From Dugong dugon (taxonomy: Eukaryota > Chordata > Mammalia > Sirenia > Dugongidae): a stretch of 64,000 nucleotides of DNA. Positions 1 to 12,781 of the stretch are shown here, one piece after another. Location: NCBI GenBank assembly GCA_030035585.1, contig CM057469.1, forward strand, positions 63,381,501 through 63,445,500. The letters are read 5' to 3'. Position numbers and translations under genes: made by a program. Numbering within the stretch: position 1 is the first letter of the stretch; every line of letters begins with the position of its first letter. Below the pieces are notes generated by a model. It worked only from the letters and a program-made list of their open reading frames with translations, was not told the origin of the DNA and ran no database searches.

Positions 1-312
1 AGTGAAAGTTCATTTTCAGCCTCTTAAGCTCTTAAAATCATGTAAGTTGCCTGTTATTAAGCTTGTTACCTAGAAACTGAATGAAAAATACCAGAGCAGT
101 GGCTACGTAGTTATTGGGTATAGAAGAGTTCTTGTTTTTCCATCAGCTTCTCATTTTTCTCAAACTGTATGTTTTCTCCTTATGTCATATAAAGTTGGAT
201 CGTGCGTAGTCGGAATGCATTCAATCTTTAATTGCAAGGGCCGCTAAAATTGCAGGGAAGAAGTTTAATACTTTTTAAAACAACATTTATGGTATTTTAT
301 GAGTAGACATGA

Positions 313-1807
<1,495 letters not shown>

Positions 1808-1943
1808 CAACAAATTTCATCTCTCCTCTCCATATAATTCAACCTGTATTTTTAAAACTTAAAACCCTCATCCAGAACTGCTGTCCAAGTTGTTAATACT
1901 TAAGCATCAGTATAATCTTAAAAGCGTATGTTAAAAGAACATC

Positions 1944-1949
1944 AATAAA
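1944..1949 (+). terminator. Candidate C1orf53 polyadenylation signal
   Basis: AATAAA lies 137 bases after the C1orf53 stop codon, inside an AT-rich 3' UTR-like stretch (ACATCAATAAAATAAA). A second AATAAA at 2329-2334 could serve a longer 3' UTR. Which is used cannot be seen from sequence. Confidence 0.55.
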
Positions 1950-4800
1950 ATAAAAAAAAGCTAGCAAGTGTTTGCGTGTTTCTAAAGTGGCACATTGATA
2001 GTTATTTCCTTTTCTTTTGTGCTTCATTATCAGACACATATGTTGCAGAAAGAAAATAATGCCTGTCCTGTTAAATAAATGGTAGCATTCAGGTCACATT
2101 AGTAGCTCTTCATGTTTCTTATAGCTTCAAATTCTCCTACAGTTCTCCTACCAGTGTTATCTGTCCAGGGGAGGTTGCTGGCAACTAGAAGAGTTTGAAT
2201 ACATTCTTCATTTTATATATACCTTGAGCTATATAGAGATTGATATAATGCTATATTGTGTAGCATATGAGTGCCCAAGCAGTGCCATCCTGCTTCAAGA
2301 AATGTTCTCATCTTCCATCTGTTCTCTCAATAAAAACTTTAAATCATTCTGACTAAATCACTCAGGCTGGTGAAGATGCCTCACGTAGACCACTCTTCCT
2401 TCTCTCCCCCACCTTTCCCTCCTCCATTTATTGTGGTACTTCCCAGTTAAATCTGTCTTGCAGTGTCTTGTTAATGTCACACCTACTCAATTCATTGCGG
2501 TGTTGCCCTGGGCGTCCATCTCCAGCCCAGGTCAGGAGCTTACCAGAACTGTTCTTTCCACACCTTCTTCTCTGCTTCCTTCTGAGGATGGCAGTCCCCA
2601 GGGACAGCTGTTCCACCCAGCGAACCCTTCCCTTGCCAGTAGAAGTTGTGCAGTAAAACAAGGCCGCTGCCCACTTGGAAGGCTGTCTTTGCCCAGAGCA
2701 TTTTCCCCCAGTGGAATCCTGCAGTTCTGAACACCTCAGGGATCTGCCCCAGGCTCTGCCCGCAGCTGGAATAAAGGCTTCAGAGATCTTAAGCAGTGAA
2801 AAGGTCCCTTGCCTACCTTTAAATAAAATTCAAGGCTTCAATTCAAAATAAAAGCCTTTCTAAACCCTGAAATAAGTGAAAACAAGTCAAGTAAGTTTCT
2901 AATTTTCCCCTTGATTGTGGCTTCTGTTTTTTTTAAATGTCAAATACTAAACTGTTTCCAAAAATTGTTGGCATTCTGGTGCCTCCGTTTTGCTGGTGCT
3001 CTAACCATGGTGCCCTAAGCAAAAGGCTGGTGGGGTCTGTGAGGTGTCAATAGCCTCCTGGGATGTAAAAGAGCAGTGTCTCTGGCCTGGTATTGTCCTA
3101 CCCAGAAATTATTGTGAGGAGAGAGGTAAGTGAGGAGGCTAGCATTGTGATCCTGGGGGCAGTTAGCCTTTCCAGAAAGGCTGTGGACCCCTATGAGCCA
3201 GTTGCTGTTCTGTCTTTAGGAAAAGAATCAACCCATTAGCTCCATGTTTTCAACTAGGTTTGAAGGTTACCAAGGCTATTTTCTGGGTAGGAGCTGCATA
3301 GTGCTTTCTTTAAAAACCCCAGGAGGAAGGAGAGAAAAAAAAAAAAAAAAAAAGGGAGGGAGCGTTAAAAGGCCACCTTTCTGGAGAAACCAGGGGAGGA
3401 GGAAAGGAAGCTCACTCTGAAAGTGGGCGCCGGATGTCCGGCAGTTTTGAGAGAGTTCCTTGGCAAGTGGAAATAGCTCGTGGGATGCCTCTTAGTATTA
3501 CTAAAGGCTGCCCTTTCCTCCTCCCAGTGCGCTTCTTACAGTAGGAACTGGCCCAGGAAAAAAGGACCCCGGCCATCCATCACGGAGAACCCTTATGGTG
3601 GTGGTGGGGGTGGGGGTGATTGTGATTCTTCTGGCAGAACTTCAAGCCTTGCTGGCAACAGCCCGTGCGCAAAGGAGCCACTGGGGGCTGGGAGGGCGGG
3701 GAGGGGTCCGTCCTTACTTTTTCCTGCACCTGGAGCCCGGGAGCCGAGGAGGTCTGAAGTCCTCCGCTGTGCTTCTGGAGAGATGCAAGTGAACTACACT
3801 TCAGGGGTGGCTGCGGGGCGGGCGCTCCCACATTAAACACAATATGGGCACATAAATGGGCCTCGCTGCAAGAGCTTTGAGCTATATTGTGTTCACACAT
3901 TGTAAAGTAAAAATCCGGGTTTCTTATTGGGTGAGTGTATACAAACATATGTGGATGCCAAGAAATGGGGACTTTCCAATTTACATCAACTCCGGTGCTG
4001 CTCAACTTTAAAGATTTCTGGAGACTCCTCGTGTCCCAAGGCGCAATGAATCAAAGGAGAGTTTCTAACAAGGAACCACCCATCGGGAACTGGGGAAACT
4101 TGGTGGGGCAGGTACGTGGGGACAAGGGAGGACGGAATCCTGCAGTGCTGGCTCTTCCCTTCGCTGGAGAAGGACCCTGCAGCCCTCGAGGCAGGTGGAT
4201 CATGGTTCACAATTCCCTCTCTTCAGAAATCGCACCCGCCCCTCCGGTTATGGGGAGCAAGAAAGGGCTTTTCTTTTTTTTCGTTTTCGTTTTCTTTTCT
4301 TTCTTTCTTTCTTTCTTTTTTTTTTTTTGAGTAAAACCTGGGGTTCCAAGCTGGGTGTGTTTGGGAACCGGGAATAGGAGGCGCTTACCGGCCTGGCGTG
4401 GGTCTTTGTTCCAACACAGCGCCCCTTCTAGGGCGTTCGCAAAGTCTGTTTCACACACACCGTTCCACCGCCAGAAGCTGGCGGGGGGCTAGAATTCGTC
4501 TCCAGACAAGGCTGGGGGATGGGAGAGGAGAGCTGGCTACCAGACAGATGGCGGTTGGCTTATGGCCTCCGTACCACACAGCCCTTGGCCAGCCTAGAAC
4601 TTCCGACTCCACTCCTCATCACACCTGCCATTTCATCTTCTTTGCATTGGAGCAATGGCTTGAGTCTGTGGATTGGACGTCTGTCCATGGTGCAGGGTTT
4701 AAAACGTGGTGCTTCTTTCTTACTACACTAAAACATTAAAATGTATCCCCCTTCCCCCCCCCAAAAAAAAGAAAAAGAAAGTCAATGGTCAGATATGTAA

Positions 4801-4842
<42 letters not shown>

Positions 4843-5700
4843 CGGGGGCGGGGGTGGGGCTGGGATGCGGTCAGCACCCTCTTGCAAGACTCTGTGGGGA
4901 GCCTGATATTTGAGATAAGGTTAGGGAAGAACATGCCACCTTGGGTTGTTCCTGGGACACCAAGCCTACCTTGAACCTTTGATGCCCTGCTGCCTGAGGA
5001 GCGCCCCTCTGGCTTTGGGATGACCCTCGTCCACCTAAACGGTTTCGAGGTTGGGCTCAGTGACACAAGACCCCTATACTCACGTTCCTCTTTCCTGTGA
5101 CTGTGGGCATAAAGTAGAGAGTCAATCCAGGAATAGAGAACTGTAGAGGCATTTGGAGATCCGTGATGACCGCATCCTCCCACCCAAAATTTTTATTCTG
5201 AAGTGTGAGCTTCAGTGTGCGCTTCAATGCGCGCGCGCCACTGTGTGTGTATGTGTGTGTGTGTGTGTCTAATGCATGATTTTATCAAATACCTCAGATC
5301 GTTCATGATTCAAAACAGGTTTCAAAAACCACTACTTGGGACAGGGATAAGTGAGAGGACCCAAGCGTTTTTAAGGCGGCATTGCCGTCCACCCATTCTT
5401 GGCCTCACTGACAAGCTTAGAAATGGAACCCGAACGCTTGTCCCTTCTCTCGCTGCTAAAACGGACCGAGACTGGGGGGTGGGGTGGGGGTCTAGAAGTT
5501 CGAAGGAGCCAAAGAGGCCGGGATGGGAAGGGGAAAGTCGAGGATCAGGGCGGTTAAAAGGTAAACCGGTGGGATTGGCTGGCAAAGGACTCTACCCCAG
5601 GGCTCTCTGAACCGCAGTCCAGGATTTGGCGTGTAAAGCAGCAGCCTGCAGACTCGGATCCGCAGCTCCTGGTCGATTCCTGACCACCACTCAAACTGTG
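1950..5700. other. C1orf53 - LHX9 intergenic region
   Basis: No coding exon or interspersed repeat is recognised. It holds simple sequence: an A-run at about 3336-3353, a T/C-rich (TTTC)n stretch at about 4280-4329, (GT)n at 4803-4841 and shorter CA/GT tracts near 5237-5268. Base composition rises to GC-rich from about 3.4 kb. A highly GC-rich block around 3560-3830 has scattered CpGs and may be an outlying CpG-rich regulatory segment. Confidence 0.6.
4803..4841. repeat. (GT)n microsatellite
   Basis: About 19 uninterrupted GT dinucleotides, followed directly by a G-rich run. Probably length-polymorphic. Confidence 0.95.
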
Positions 5701-5719
5701 TGGCGGAGCTTGATGGGCC

Positions 5720-6560
5720 GGGAGGAGAGGCTACCGCCCTGGCACAGCCCCAAGTCCCTCAGCCTAACCCCGCTCAGCTGTCGCAGGCGGCTCGGAGGCG
5801 CGCAGTGTCGGCAGCCCACCGCGCCCTCCGCCCACGCGGCCGCAGGGATCCGCAATGATGGCGCCGGGGGACGGAGAGGGCAGCGCCAACCCGGGAAGAG
5901 GCGCCCAGGAGCGGCCGGTCTCGCTGCTCACACACCCTTCCCCTCCACCCGTGCGGGAGCCTCCCAGGAGTCCCGGGCCCCCTCCCCGACAGTGACGGGC
6001 GCACCCGGTAGGGGAAGGGGCAAATCATTGGCCAGGGGGCCCGCTACTGGCTCTCCCTTCCTTTCCCCGCGACCTGACTGCGCCCGGGGTGGCCAGGGTG
6101 GCGCAGCCCCTCGCGAACCCAAGACCAGGTAAAGAGGCGCTGGCCCACTCCCGGGCCCGGGCGTCTGGCTGCGACTCCGCGAACGCGAGTCTCCCAGGGT
6201 TTGAGGTTTTCTCCCAGAGGGTTAATTGCCACCCTTAAACCCACCCCCACCCCACCCCCGCGCTGACCCGACAGCCCGTGGAGCGCCCTCGAGTGTAGAA
6301 TGCGCCCAAAGTGACGCCCCGCACAGGAGCGCTCAGAGTGAAGGCAGGACGGGGAGGGGAAGGCGGAGATGTAGCGGGTGAGCAATCAATGGCTTAGCCC
6401 AGTTCGCGGCAGGAGCGCCCGCCCATTCACCGTCTTTGCCTGCACCAGCTGGCGGCGGCTTCTTTAGGTACAGGCTCAGGGAAGCAAAGGCAGGCTGGGG
6501 GCCCGGGAGCCCAGGGCGCGCCGCGGGACTCCAGCGCCCGCGCGGCACTTGAGCCTCAAG
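5720..6560. promoter_or_regulatory. CpG-rich block upstream of LHX9
   Basis: GC content is high and CpG dinucleotides are abundant (many CGCG, GCGC and CCGCG words), without repeats or a credible coding frame. It lies about 1 kb upstream of the first recognised LHX9 exon. CpG islands covering large parts of a locus are typical of developmental transcription-factor genes. Boundaries are by eye. Confidence 0.6.
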
Positions 6561-6899
6561 ATGCTCTAGGCTTTATGAGGTTCACTTACAGCCCAGTCCA
6601 CCATTAACACCTCCCCTGATTATTGAGAGGCTGCAAGGGCGAACGCAGCTTCTAGCGTGTCTCCCGGCACCGGCCCGCATCTGTGTTATCTGCCCACCCC
6701 TCCTCCTCGCCCTCCCCATTTGGAAGCAAAAAGAGAAAATAAAAGACAGGCGGAGGAGCTGCGGGTCAGAGGTGAGGGATTTAGGTCAATTCTGACCGAG
6801 AGAAAGAGGGAGAAGGGAAGAGAAAGGGAGAGAGAGATATTCATTTCCATCCAACGGTTATGTGTCTATTTGGATTAACAGGGGGACCCTTGGTGAGAC

Positions 6900-6983
6900 G
6901 CGGGGACCTGCACCTCTGGCCGCCGCCTCCCACTATCCCTCGCTGAGGACCGGGTTCTTGCGGGGGAACATCTGAACCTCAAG
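6900..6983 (+). other. LHX9: Possible LHX9 5' untranslated exon (donor end only)
   Basis: A near-perfect donor, CCTCAAG|GTAAGAT, ends at 6983. A good acceptor (ACTTTTCTCTGCCAG) sits at 7197-7211, just before the short first coding exon. Together they suggest a leader exon spliced to the exon carrying the 7262 start. The 5' limit of this exon is not visible and its start here is arbitrary. This is inference from splice motifs only. Confidence 0.3.
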
Positions 6984-7261
6984 GTAAGATCCCTATGGGG
7001 GATGCCTCATCCGAGCAGTTTGCTGCCCTCGGTGTCCGCTGGGACGGCTAGGCGCCCCAGGGGCGTCTCAGGCGTCCCCCGAAGAAGCTCAGGCCTCGCC
7101 GGAAGCCTCGTCCCTACCTAAGGTCGCCGCAGGAGCAGCCGGGCGGCCGCGCACCCCGGGGCCGGAGGAGGCGCCGCCCCGCCCTCCTGACGCGCGACTT
7201 TTCTCTGCCAGTGCGGCCGGTTCCCTCCTGTTACCGCGCGACCAACTCCCAGTGCTCTAAG

Positions 7262-7289
7262 ATGCTGAAGGACACCACTCTCGAGGCAG
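7262..7289 (+). CDS. LHX9: LHX9 alternative first coding exon (short N-terminus)
   Basis: ATG at 7262 starts nine codons, MLKDTTLEA, plus one base before a consensus donor (GGCAG|GTGAGC). Splicing to an acceptor inside the other first exon (AG at 12661-12662) completes GCC (Ala) and continues directly into ATGCTCTTCCAC, giving MLKDTTLEAAMLFHG. Human LHX9 has an isoform beginning MLNGTTLEAA then MLFHG (recalled), so this is its orthologue with two substitutions in the leader. The resulting protein would have 388 residues, nine fewer than the long form. An acceptor-like CTCTGCCAG at 7203-7211 suggests this exon is itself spliced to an upstream leader. A short exon like this would be missed by size-based gene finding. 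Confidence 0.85.
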
Positions 7290-7354
7290 GTGAGCTATGT
7301 GCCAGGTTCCTTCCCATTTTCTCTACCCTTTTTCATGGACCGGTATGTCTATGA

Positions 7355-7381
7355 TGTGTGTGTGTGTGTGTGTGTGTGTGT
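7355..7381. repeat. (TG)n microsatellite
   Basis: An uninterrupted TG run, 65 bases after the donor of the upstream LHX9 exon. Confidence 0.9.
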
Positions 7382-10300
7382 CTGTGTGCACGCGTGTGCG
7401 CGCCTTCGTTGGGTGGAACGTTCGTTGAGTGTGTGTTTATCTTAAAAACGATACCGCGCTTCCTAGGCTCGAAAATAAAGTCTCCCTTTAGAGTGTCCTG
7501 CCAGGATTCCGGAAACGTGCGCTTCTCTCCTTTTGCCTTTCTCCGGAATGTCTTTGACCTTCCTCAGGCCCCGGGGGCCGCGGTGCCCGGCGGAGGCCAC
7601 CCAGCCGGTGAGCCGCGAGTAACCCGTGGCGTGAGGGACGCGCTCCCGGATCCTTCGGGGAGCTGCGGCGGGGGAGTCTCCTTGCTGGATGGGGTGGGGT
7701 GGGGGAGAAAGCCACCGTTTCTCTCCCGTGTGGTGCTTCACTGGAAGTTGGCTTCCCTCACATGTTTTTGTTCCGTCCAAAGCCCGCGCGGCCGTGTCTG
7801 CGCTCATCTTGCCGGCTGCGAAGCGCAACGGTCTCTTTATTCCCAGGGCAGCTGAGCGCCCGCGGCGCGGCACTTCTCAGGTAAAGAGCTTCCGTGGTCA
7901 GAAGCGCGGTGGTCTAGACTCGGAGGCCGCTTCCTCGGAACAGCAGCCTTGGGTCCTGGAGGGCAGGGGTTTGAAGGGAGCAAGCAGTCGGTGGGAGGCT
8001 CTGCGGGCGGAGGGTTTGCGTGGGCGCCCAGTGCAAGGAAGGGCAGGTCCCTGGCCCGGGAGCTCAGCGTGGGGAGCTGGGAGCAAGGTGGGCGGCTCGG
8101 GCACCTACCGACGCCTGGCTGCTGCCAAGCTCCCCAGCTCCCAGCTCCGCTCCGTCCACTCCCCCCAGGTCCCGAAGGTGGCCCCCTGGCAGGACCGAAT
8201 CAGGAGTGCGCCCTGCCGCTCTGGTCCTACCGACTTCGTGGTGGGGGGACGTTTGCCCATAGAGAATTCCAGTCTGCACTGTCAAGAGAAAAACCCAGGT
8301 GCCTCCGGGCCATCCGCTCACCTCCCACCTAGCGCATCCGTGGCATCCGGGGCCAGGAGAGGCCGCGCTGAGCGCGTGGCTTCCAGCTCGAGGACGCTGC
8401 TGACTTCTCTCGGGCCCTGGGGCCCTGGGGTGCTCATTACAGTGCCAAAAGCTGGTCGCTGGTCTAAGAGGTGCACTTTTCAGAACCACAGAGCTCTTCA
8501 ACCAGCTTAATAGGGTCTGGAGGAAAGGCGACCTCGCCCTTTTAAAGATAAACCCGGGGGCATAGGGTCATGATCTCCAAAATTCGGGTCTAAAGAGACC
8601 TTGAATCACCTGTGCTCTCCGGTATGCACTCCGGCAGGCTGGCTGGTTTCTTCCCCTCTCTCAAGCCTAAAGCCTTCCCTGCCCTCTGGGCAAGGCCATA
8701 CATCCTCTCCCCCGCCTTACCTTTCCTCTCTTACACTTTAGGTAGTTCCCAAGTTCTGGACCCTTTCCCAAGTAGGCCAGGAGAGTACCACTTTTTTTTT
8801 TTTTTTTGCCCTTCAAGACCCCAAACCATCAGTCTCAACTCCTCTGCCCTATAGAACCCAGTTGCCTGCTTTCCTGAAAGTGGTAACGATAGCTGGGTAG
8901 GGGGTGGCAAGCAAAAAGAAAGGAGAGCTTAATGGATTTCGTGTGCCCAGTTGTGAGAGAGGGCAGCGTGTGGCCACAGGTCTGCCCTATTGCTCCTAGC
9001 AGAGCCCTTGAGTTCTGAGAGAGACTCAAGACCCTCTCCTCCCGGTCTCAGGTGGTGGAGTGCCTCTTGCACCTGCCCCATTGAGTGAGGTGGGGGCTCA
9101 GCTCCAGGAACTGAAAAACCCAGCACTCCAACTTTTATAGAGCACTTGAGGCCCATTCAGAGCTGCGAGAGGGAGGAGTGCTTCCTGTCTCCACAGGCTG
9201 CTGGCCCCAGCTTCCCCCCAACCCCACACTCCAGGAGAGGTGAAAGAAGACAGTCACAAAAACCCTCTCCAATTTAAAGTGCTTATCATCTTTTGAGAGT
9301 GAGTGGTAGCAAGGGGTCCCTTCATAGGCATTTTCTCTGAACTTCAAGAGGAAAAGATTTGGACACCCCAGATCTCTTGGGGCAGCTGCCCCCCCCCCCC
9401 CTTTATGAACTTCGAGAGGAGGCAGGGCTAGACCGATGGTGAGCGATTTCCACAGGACTAACTAGGACCTCCCAAACACCAGCAGCACCCACCCACCTTC
9501 AGTTTTCTGCAGACTTCCTGCAGTCGCTGGGAATGAAGAATCCCGGCCGTTCGCTTCTTTATGGGAAGTAGCAGATCCCACTGGCACAGGAACTTATAAC
9601 CTGTGTTTTATAAGAAAGAGCAGGAGTAGCTAGGATTCGATCTGGCTGCTGATTGCAGAAGGGGCTATATCTGACAGATGATTAACAGATATGTGTTGAA
9701 TAGATGAATGAATGAGTGATTCCAGGGTTTACAGGACATCTGTGCTTCGCTACCCTGGAGACGCCTGACAAAGTTCTGGCTTCTTCATGGAGTTGTGTGT
9801 TAAACTTTTTCTTCATGAACAGTCCCCAAAGTTTTTTGCAAGGAGGGAGCGTGCTCCAGGATTCTTTGTTGTTTTTGCTGAACCGAACAAAAATCCAACA
9901 ACAGCAGAACCCAATTCCAAACACCTCCATTTGAGAAAGAGGGTTCAACACAGAAACTAAATGATTTGGAGGTCCCCTACCTTTTCTTTGGAGCTCCTTT
10001 GGGTTAATTGAATAGTGTTCTTCTCGGAGCCCCTTCCACGTTCTCCTCCTCCTCCTCAGCTCTGAGTCCGCTTAGCTGCTGACTTGTGTGAAGGCAATCT
10101 GCCCCTTTGTGAGAGGACCTGCTGTCTCTGAAAGGGCCGCTTGCCCCCAGCCCCTCCTCAGGGGCCCTTCGGTGTGTACGCCCTGTGCACGGGTTTGAAA
10201 AGCTCATTGATTTCCATCCAAAAGGGCTAATTACATTACTTACAGTAAATAGCAACCCTGCTGTCCATAGGGCTGCCAAGAGGGGTGCGGGGGGAGAGGG

Positions 10301-10540
10301 CTCCAGCTTAGTTCACTCGATTGGCTTCATTTTTGTGTGAAATTGTGTTTTATGATCTGTATTCTGGCACCCAGAGGACCTAACAGCGTCCAGTCTGCAA
10401 ATAACATTATTTTCGATCCCGAGGAAAAAAAAAAAAAAAAAAACCTAGGGGGAAGCACTGGAGTGTTGGGTTTCCTGGAAAAGGCGACTCCAGCAGTCTC
10501 AGAGACTGCTGCTTTGGGACAGGAAGTCAGGCTGCTGCAC

Positions 10541-10720
10541 CAGGGATGGCTTCCTCCCTCCTTCCATTCCTCCTTCCTCTCTTCCTTCCTCCACACCCAG
10601 CCCCCGTCCTCACTTCCTCACTCCCATTCCCGTTCTCTCCTTTCCTTCCCCTCCTCCCTCCCTCCTTCTTTCCTTCTTCCGTCCCTCCCTTCCCTGCTTC
10701 TTCCCTCCCTTCAGCCTTCT
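10541..10720. repeat. CT-rich low-complexity tract
   Basis: About 180 bases of nearly pure pyrimidine on the + strand, made of degenerate CCTT/CCCT units. Purine/pyrimidine mirror tracts of this type can form triplex (H-DNA) structures. The matching proline/serine-rich open frames are compositional artefacts. Confidence 0.85.
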
Positions 10721-10729
10721 GGATTTGGC

Positions 10730-11280
10730 CCCCGTTCCCAGTCGGGCTCCAGCGGGCGGGCGGGCGGAGGGCGGCGGTCTGCCGGGAGGTCTCCAGGCTG
10801 CGTCCAGACCCGGGCTAGCTGGCGGCGAGCGGGGGGAAACAGAGGCAAGCCGAAGGGCAGAAAGGAGCGGAGCGCGGCCCCGGGCTTCCTCCTCTCTGCT
10901 CCTCTCTCCTCCTCTCCCAGGTTAAAGCCGGTTGGTTCCTGCCGCCGCTCCCCGCCTCGGGGCCCCTAGGAGGCCTCTGGCCGTTTGAATGAATCGACAA
11001 TATCAGAGTACTGTGGACACTTTTTAATGGGGCCGGGGAGGAGCCGCCGCTAACCGGAACAGAGGGAGACAGAACAATTCCGCCTCTTGCGCGGCGCAGG
11101 TCTGCCCTTCTGCATGTCGTCTCTCACTTTCCCCTCCTCCAGAGCGAGGAGCCCCTTTCACACCCACCGAAGTGTGCGGGGCGCCCCTGTCAGGGCAGTG
11201 GGACCCGCACGCCATGCCGCGCGCGCCGAGTGGCGCGGAGGCGGGGGCCGAGCTTACGGGACTCCCGGAGCCGCTGCCCA
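10730..11280. promoter_or_regulatory. CpG-rich block in the LHX9 5' intron
   Basis: High CpG density directly follows the pyrimidine tract. It may be part of the broad CpG domain covering the LHX9 5' region. No exon could be assigned. Confidence 0.45.
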
Positions 11281-11870
11281 CCTTGACAAGTTTCACGCTG
11301 GACCCTAGAATCACCTCCAAATCTGAATTGGGTAAGAGAACAAATCAGCCTATGACCACCGTGTGGTTGTACACTCCGCGCCTGCAAGTCCACGACTTGT
11401 CCCCTAAACTCGACTTTGTCAAAGAAAATTTTTCCTCCAAAAGTAACCTCGAGAAACACAGGCTCTCCAAGAGCACTTTTCAGTTTGGGGGCTGGTCCAG
11501 CGCCTGATAAGGTCTCGGGTCCTCTGGGAGGTGAGGCGAAGAAACGAACTGGCAGACAGCTGCTTTTAAGTGAGTTGAGCAAAACGGGATGTGGAGGAGA
11601 GGAACGAGCATTGTCCCGGCTTCAGTGATGTGCTTGAATTTTTGCTCAACATTTACTTATTTGGGGGTGTCAAACTGGGTCGACTGGGGACCAGGAAGTC
11701 GAGGAAGAGTGAACTCAAAGTTGGAGCTAACATTCTGTGTGCCCTGCCCCCGGGTCTGGTCTTGAACTCGGACCACGGAGGCCGGCTCTCTGCCTCCTGC
11801 GCCGGGGCGGGGATAATAAGGGCTCCTTTTCCCCTTTAAAACGTGACCACTGGGAACTCTTGGAAGGCTC

Positions 11871-11880
11871 TGTGTGTGTG

Positions 11881-11934
<54 letters not shown>
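11871..11934. repeat. (TG)n microsatellite
   Basis: About 32 TG dinucleotides with one CG interruption at 11887-11888. This is the longest dinucleotide repeat in the window, about 670 bases upstream of the main LHX9 start codon. Confidence 0.95.
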
Positions 11935-11937
<3 letters not shown>

Positions 11938-12607
11938 AGGGGAGGTAAAGACCCCCTCCTCTCCCCTCCCCAGTCTCCTCACCCCCCCCCCTTTGTAATG
12001 TTTGTCCCCGCTTGCCCATCACCAGGGGGTTGAGAGGAGTATGACAGGTCTTTGTTGTCTGAATAAAAATCCGTGGCAGCTCCGGGGAGAGAACTCCTCC
12101 TACTAAATTATCAAAAATGGGCTGGCTTTAGTCTCTTAACAAATTGGACACAGCTCCGGCAGGAGCAGTCCCCAACCCAACCTACAGGCACTGGGAACTT
12201 GCAAGCAGCCAGGGACCCTGCAAATAGCCACTTCTTTTTCTTTCTTTGCGTTCAAAACTATTTTCTTTCTTCACCAGATTTTTTCTCCCCCCGCTGCAGT
12301 TGTTTCCCATTAGTAACCCGATCTCTCGGAGCAGTAAGATTCGCCTTCTCCGCCTCCTCTCCCCTCCGCCCGGGTTTGTTTGTTTTCTGCACATCTTCTT
12401 CTGGGAGCCGCTGGGGCTTTTTTTGTTTTGTTTTGTTTTTAGTTTGCGAGCCGCCCAATTTCCACTCTGCCTCTTTCTTCTTCTCTCTCTCCTCTCTCCC
12501 TCTTGCCCTCTGTCCCCGAGGGTCTCCGCGCTCCTCCACCGCGCAGCCCTCTGCAGTCCCCTTCTGCTCCTTCAGTCGGAGGAGCTGAGAGCCCGGGGCG
12601 AGTGTAT

Positions 12608-12781
12608 ATGGAAATAGTAGGGTGCCGAGCAGAAGACAAGTCGTGTCCTTTCCGCCCCCCAGCCATGCTCTTCCACGGGATCTCCGGAGGCCACATCCAA
12701 GGCATTATGGAAGAGATGGAGCGCAGATCCAAGACCGAGGCCCGCCTGGCCAAAGGCGCCCAGCTCAACGGTCGCGATGCG
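12608..12781 (+). CDS. LHX9: LHX9 coding exon 1 (long N-terminus), residues 1-58
   Basis: ATG at 12608 opens MEIVGCRAEDKSCPFRPPA, then MLFHGISGGHIQGIMEEMER. The exon ends in phase 0 at GATGCG|GTAAGG. I chose this start because the leader matches the recalled human isoform-1 N-terminus with one change (K in place of N at residue 11). The second methionine, at 12665, is the first residue shared by both N-terminal forms. An internal acceptor, TTTCCGCCCCCCAG|CC ending at 12662, is used when the upstream exon is spliced in. Codons 15-18 therefore also serve as its pyrimidine tract and AG. Confidence 0.95.

Larger units (their letters stand above)
7000..8420. promoter_or_regulatory. CpG-rich block around the LHX9 upstream first exon
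   Basis: A dense CpG interval surrounds the short alternative first coding exon, consistent with an upstream LHX9 promoter. Long open frames on both strands here are an effect of GC-rich composition: none has a recognisable domain and they overlap each other in all frames. A (TG)n tract interrupts it at 7355-7381. Confidence 0.6.
8421..12070 (+). other. LHX9 5' intron (after the upstream first exon): no exon seen
   Basis: This part of the 7290-12662 intron holds no convincing exon or transposon. It contains simple sequence: T-run near 8792, C-run near 9391-9402, A-run 10425-10443, a long CT-rich tract 10541-10720 and (TG)n 11871-11934. A GC-rich block lies at about 10730-11280. Around 10195-10265 a moderately AT-rich stretch with GGCTAATTACATT looks like non-repetitive regulatory DNA, but this is only an impression. 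Confidence 0.55.

Noticed and set aside
5626-6132. 168-codon + strand frame upstream of LHX9
   Set aside because: Arg/Pro/Gly/Ala-rich translation of CpG-island DNA. No homology recognised and no splice or start context.
7463-8510. Long overlapping open frames on both strands (up to 273 codons) in the GC-rich block
   Set aside because: They arise from GC-rich composition with few stop codons, overlap in many frames, have no domains, and lie in the LHX9 upstream intron.
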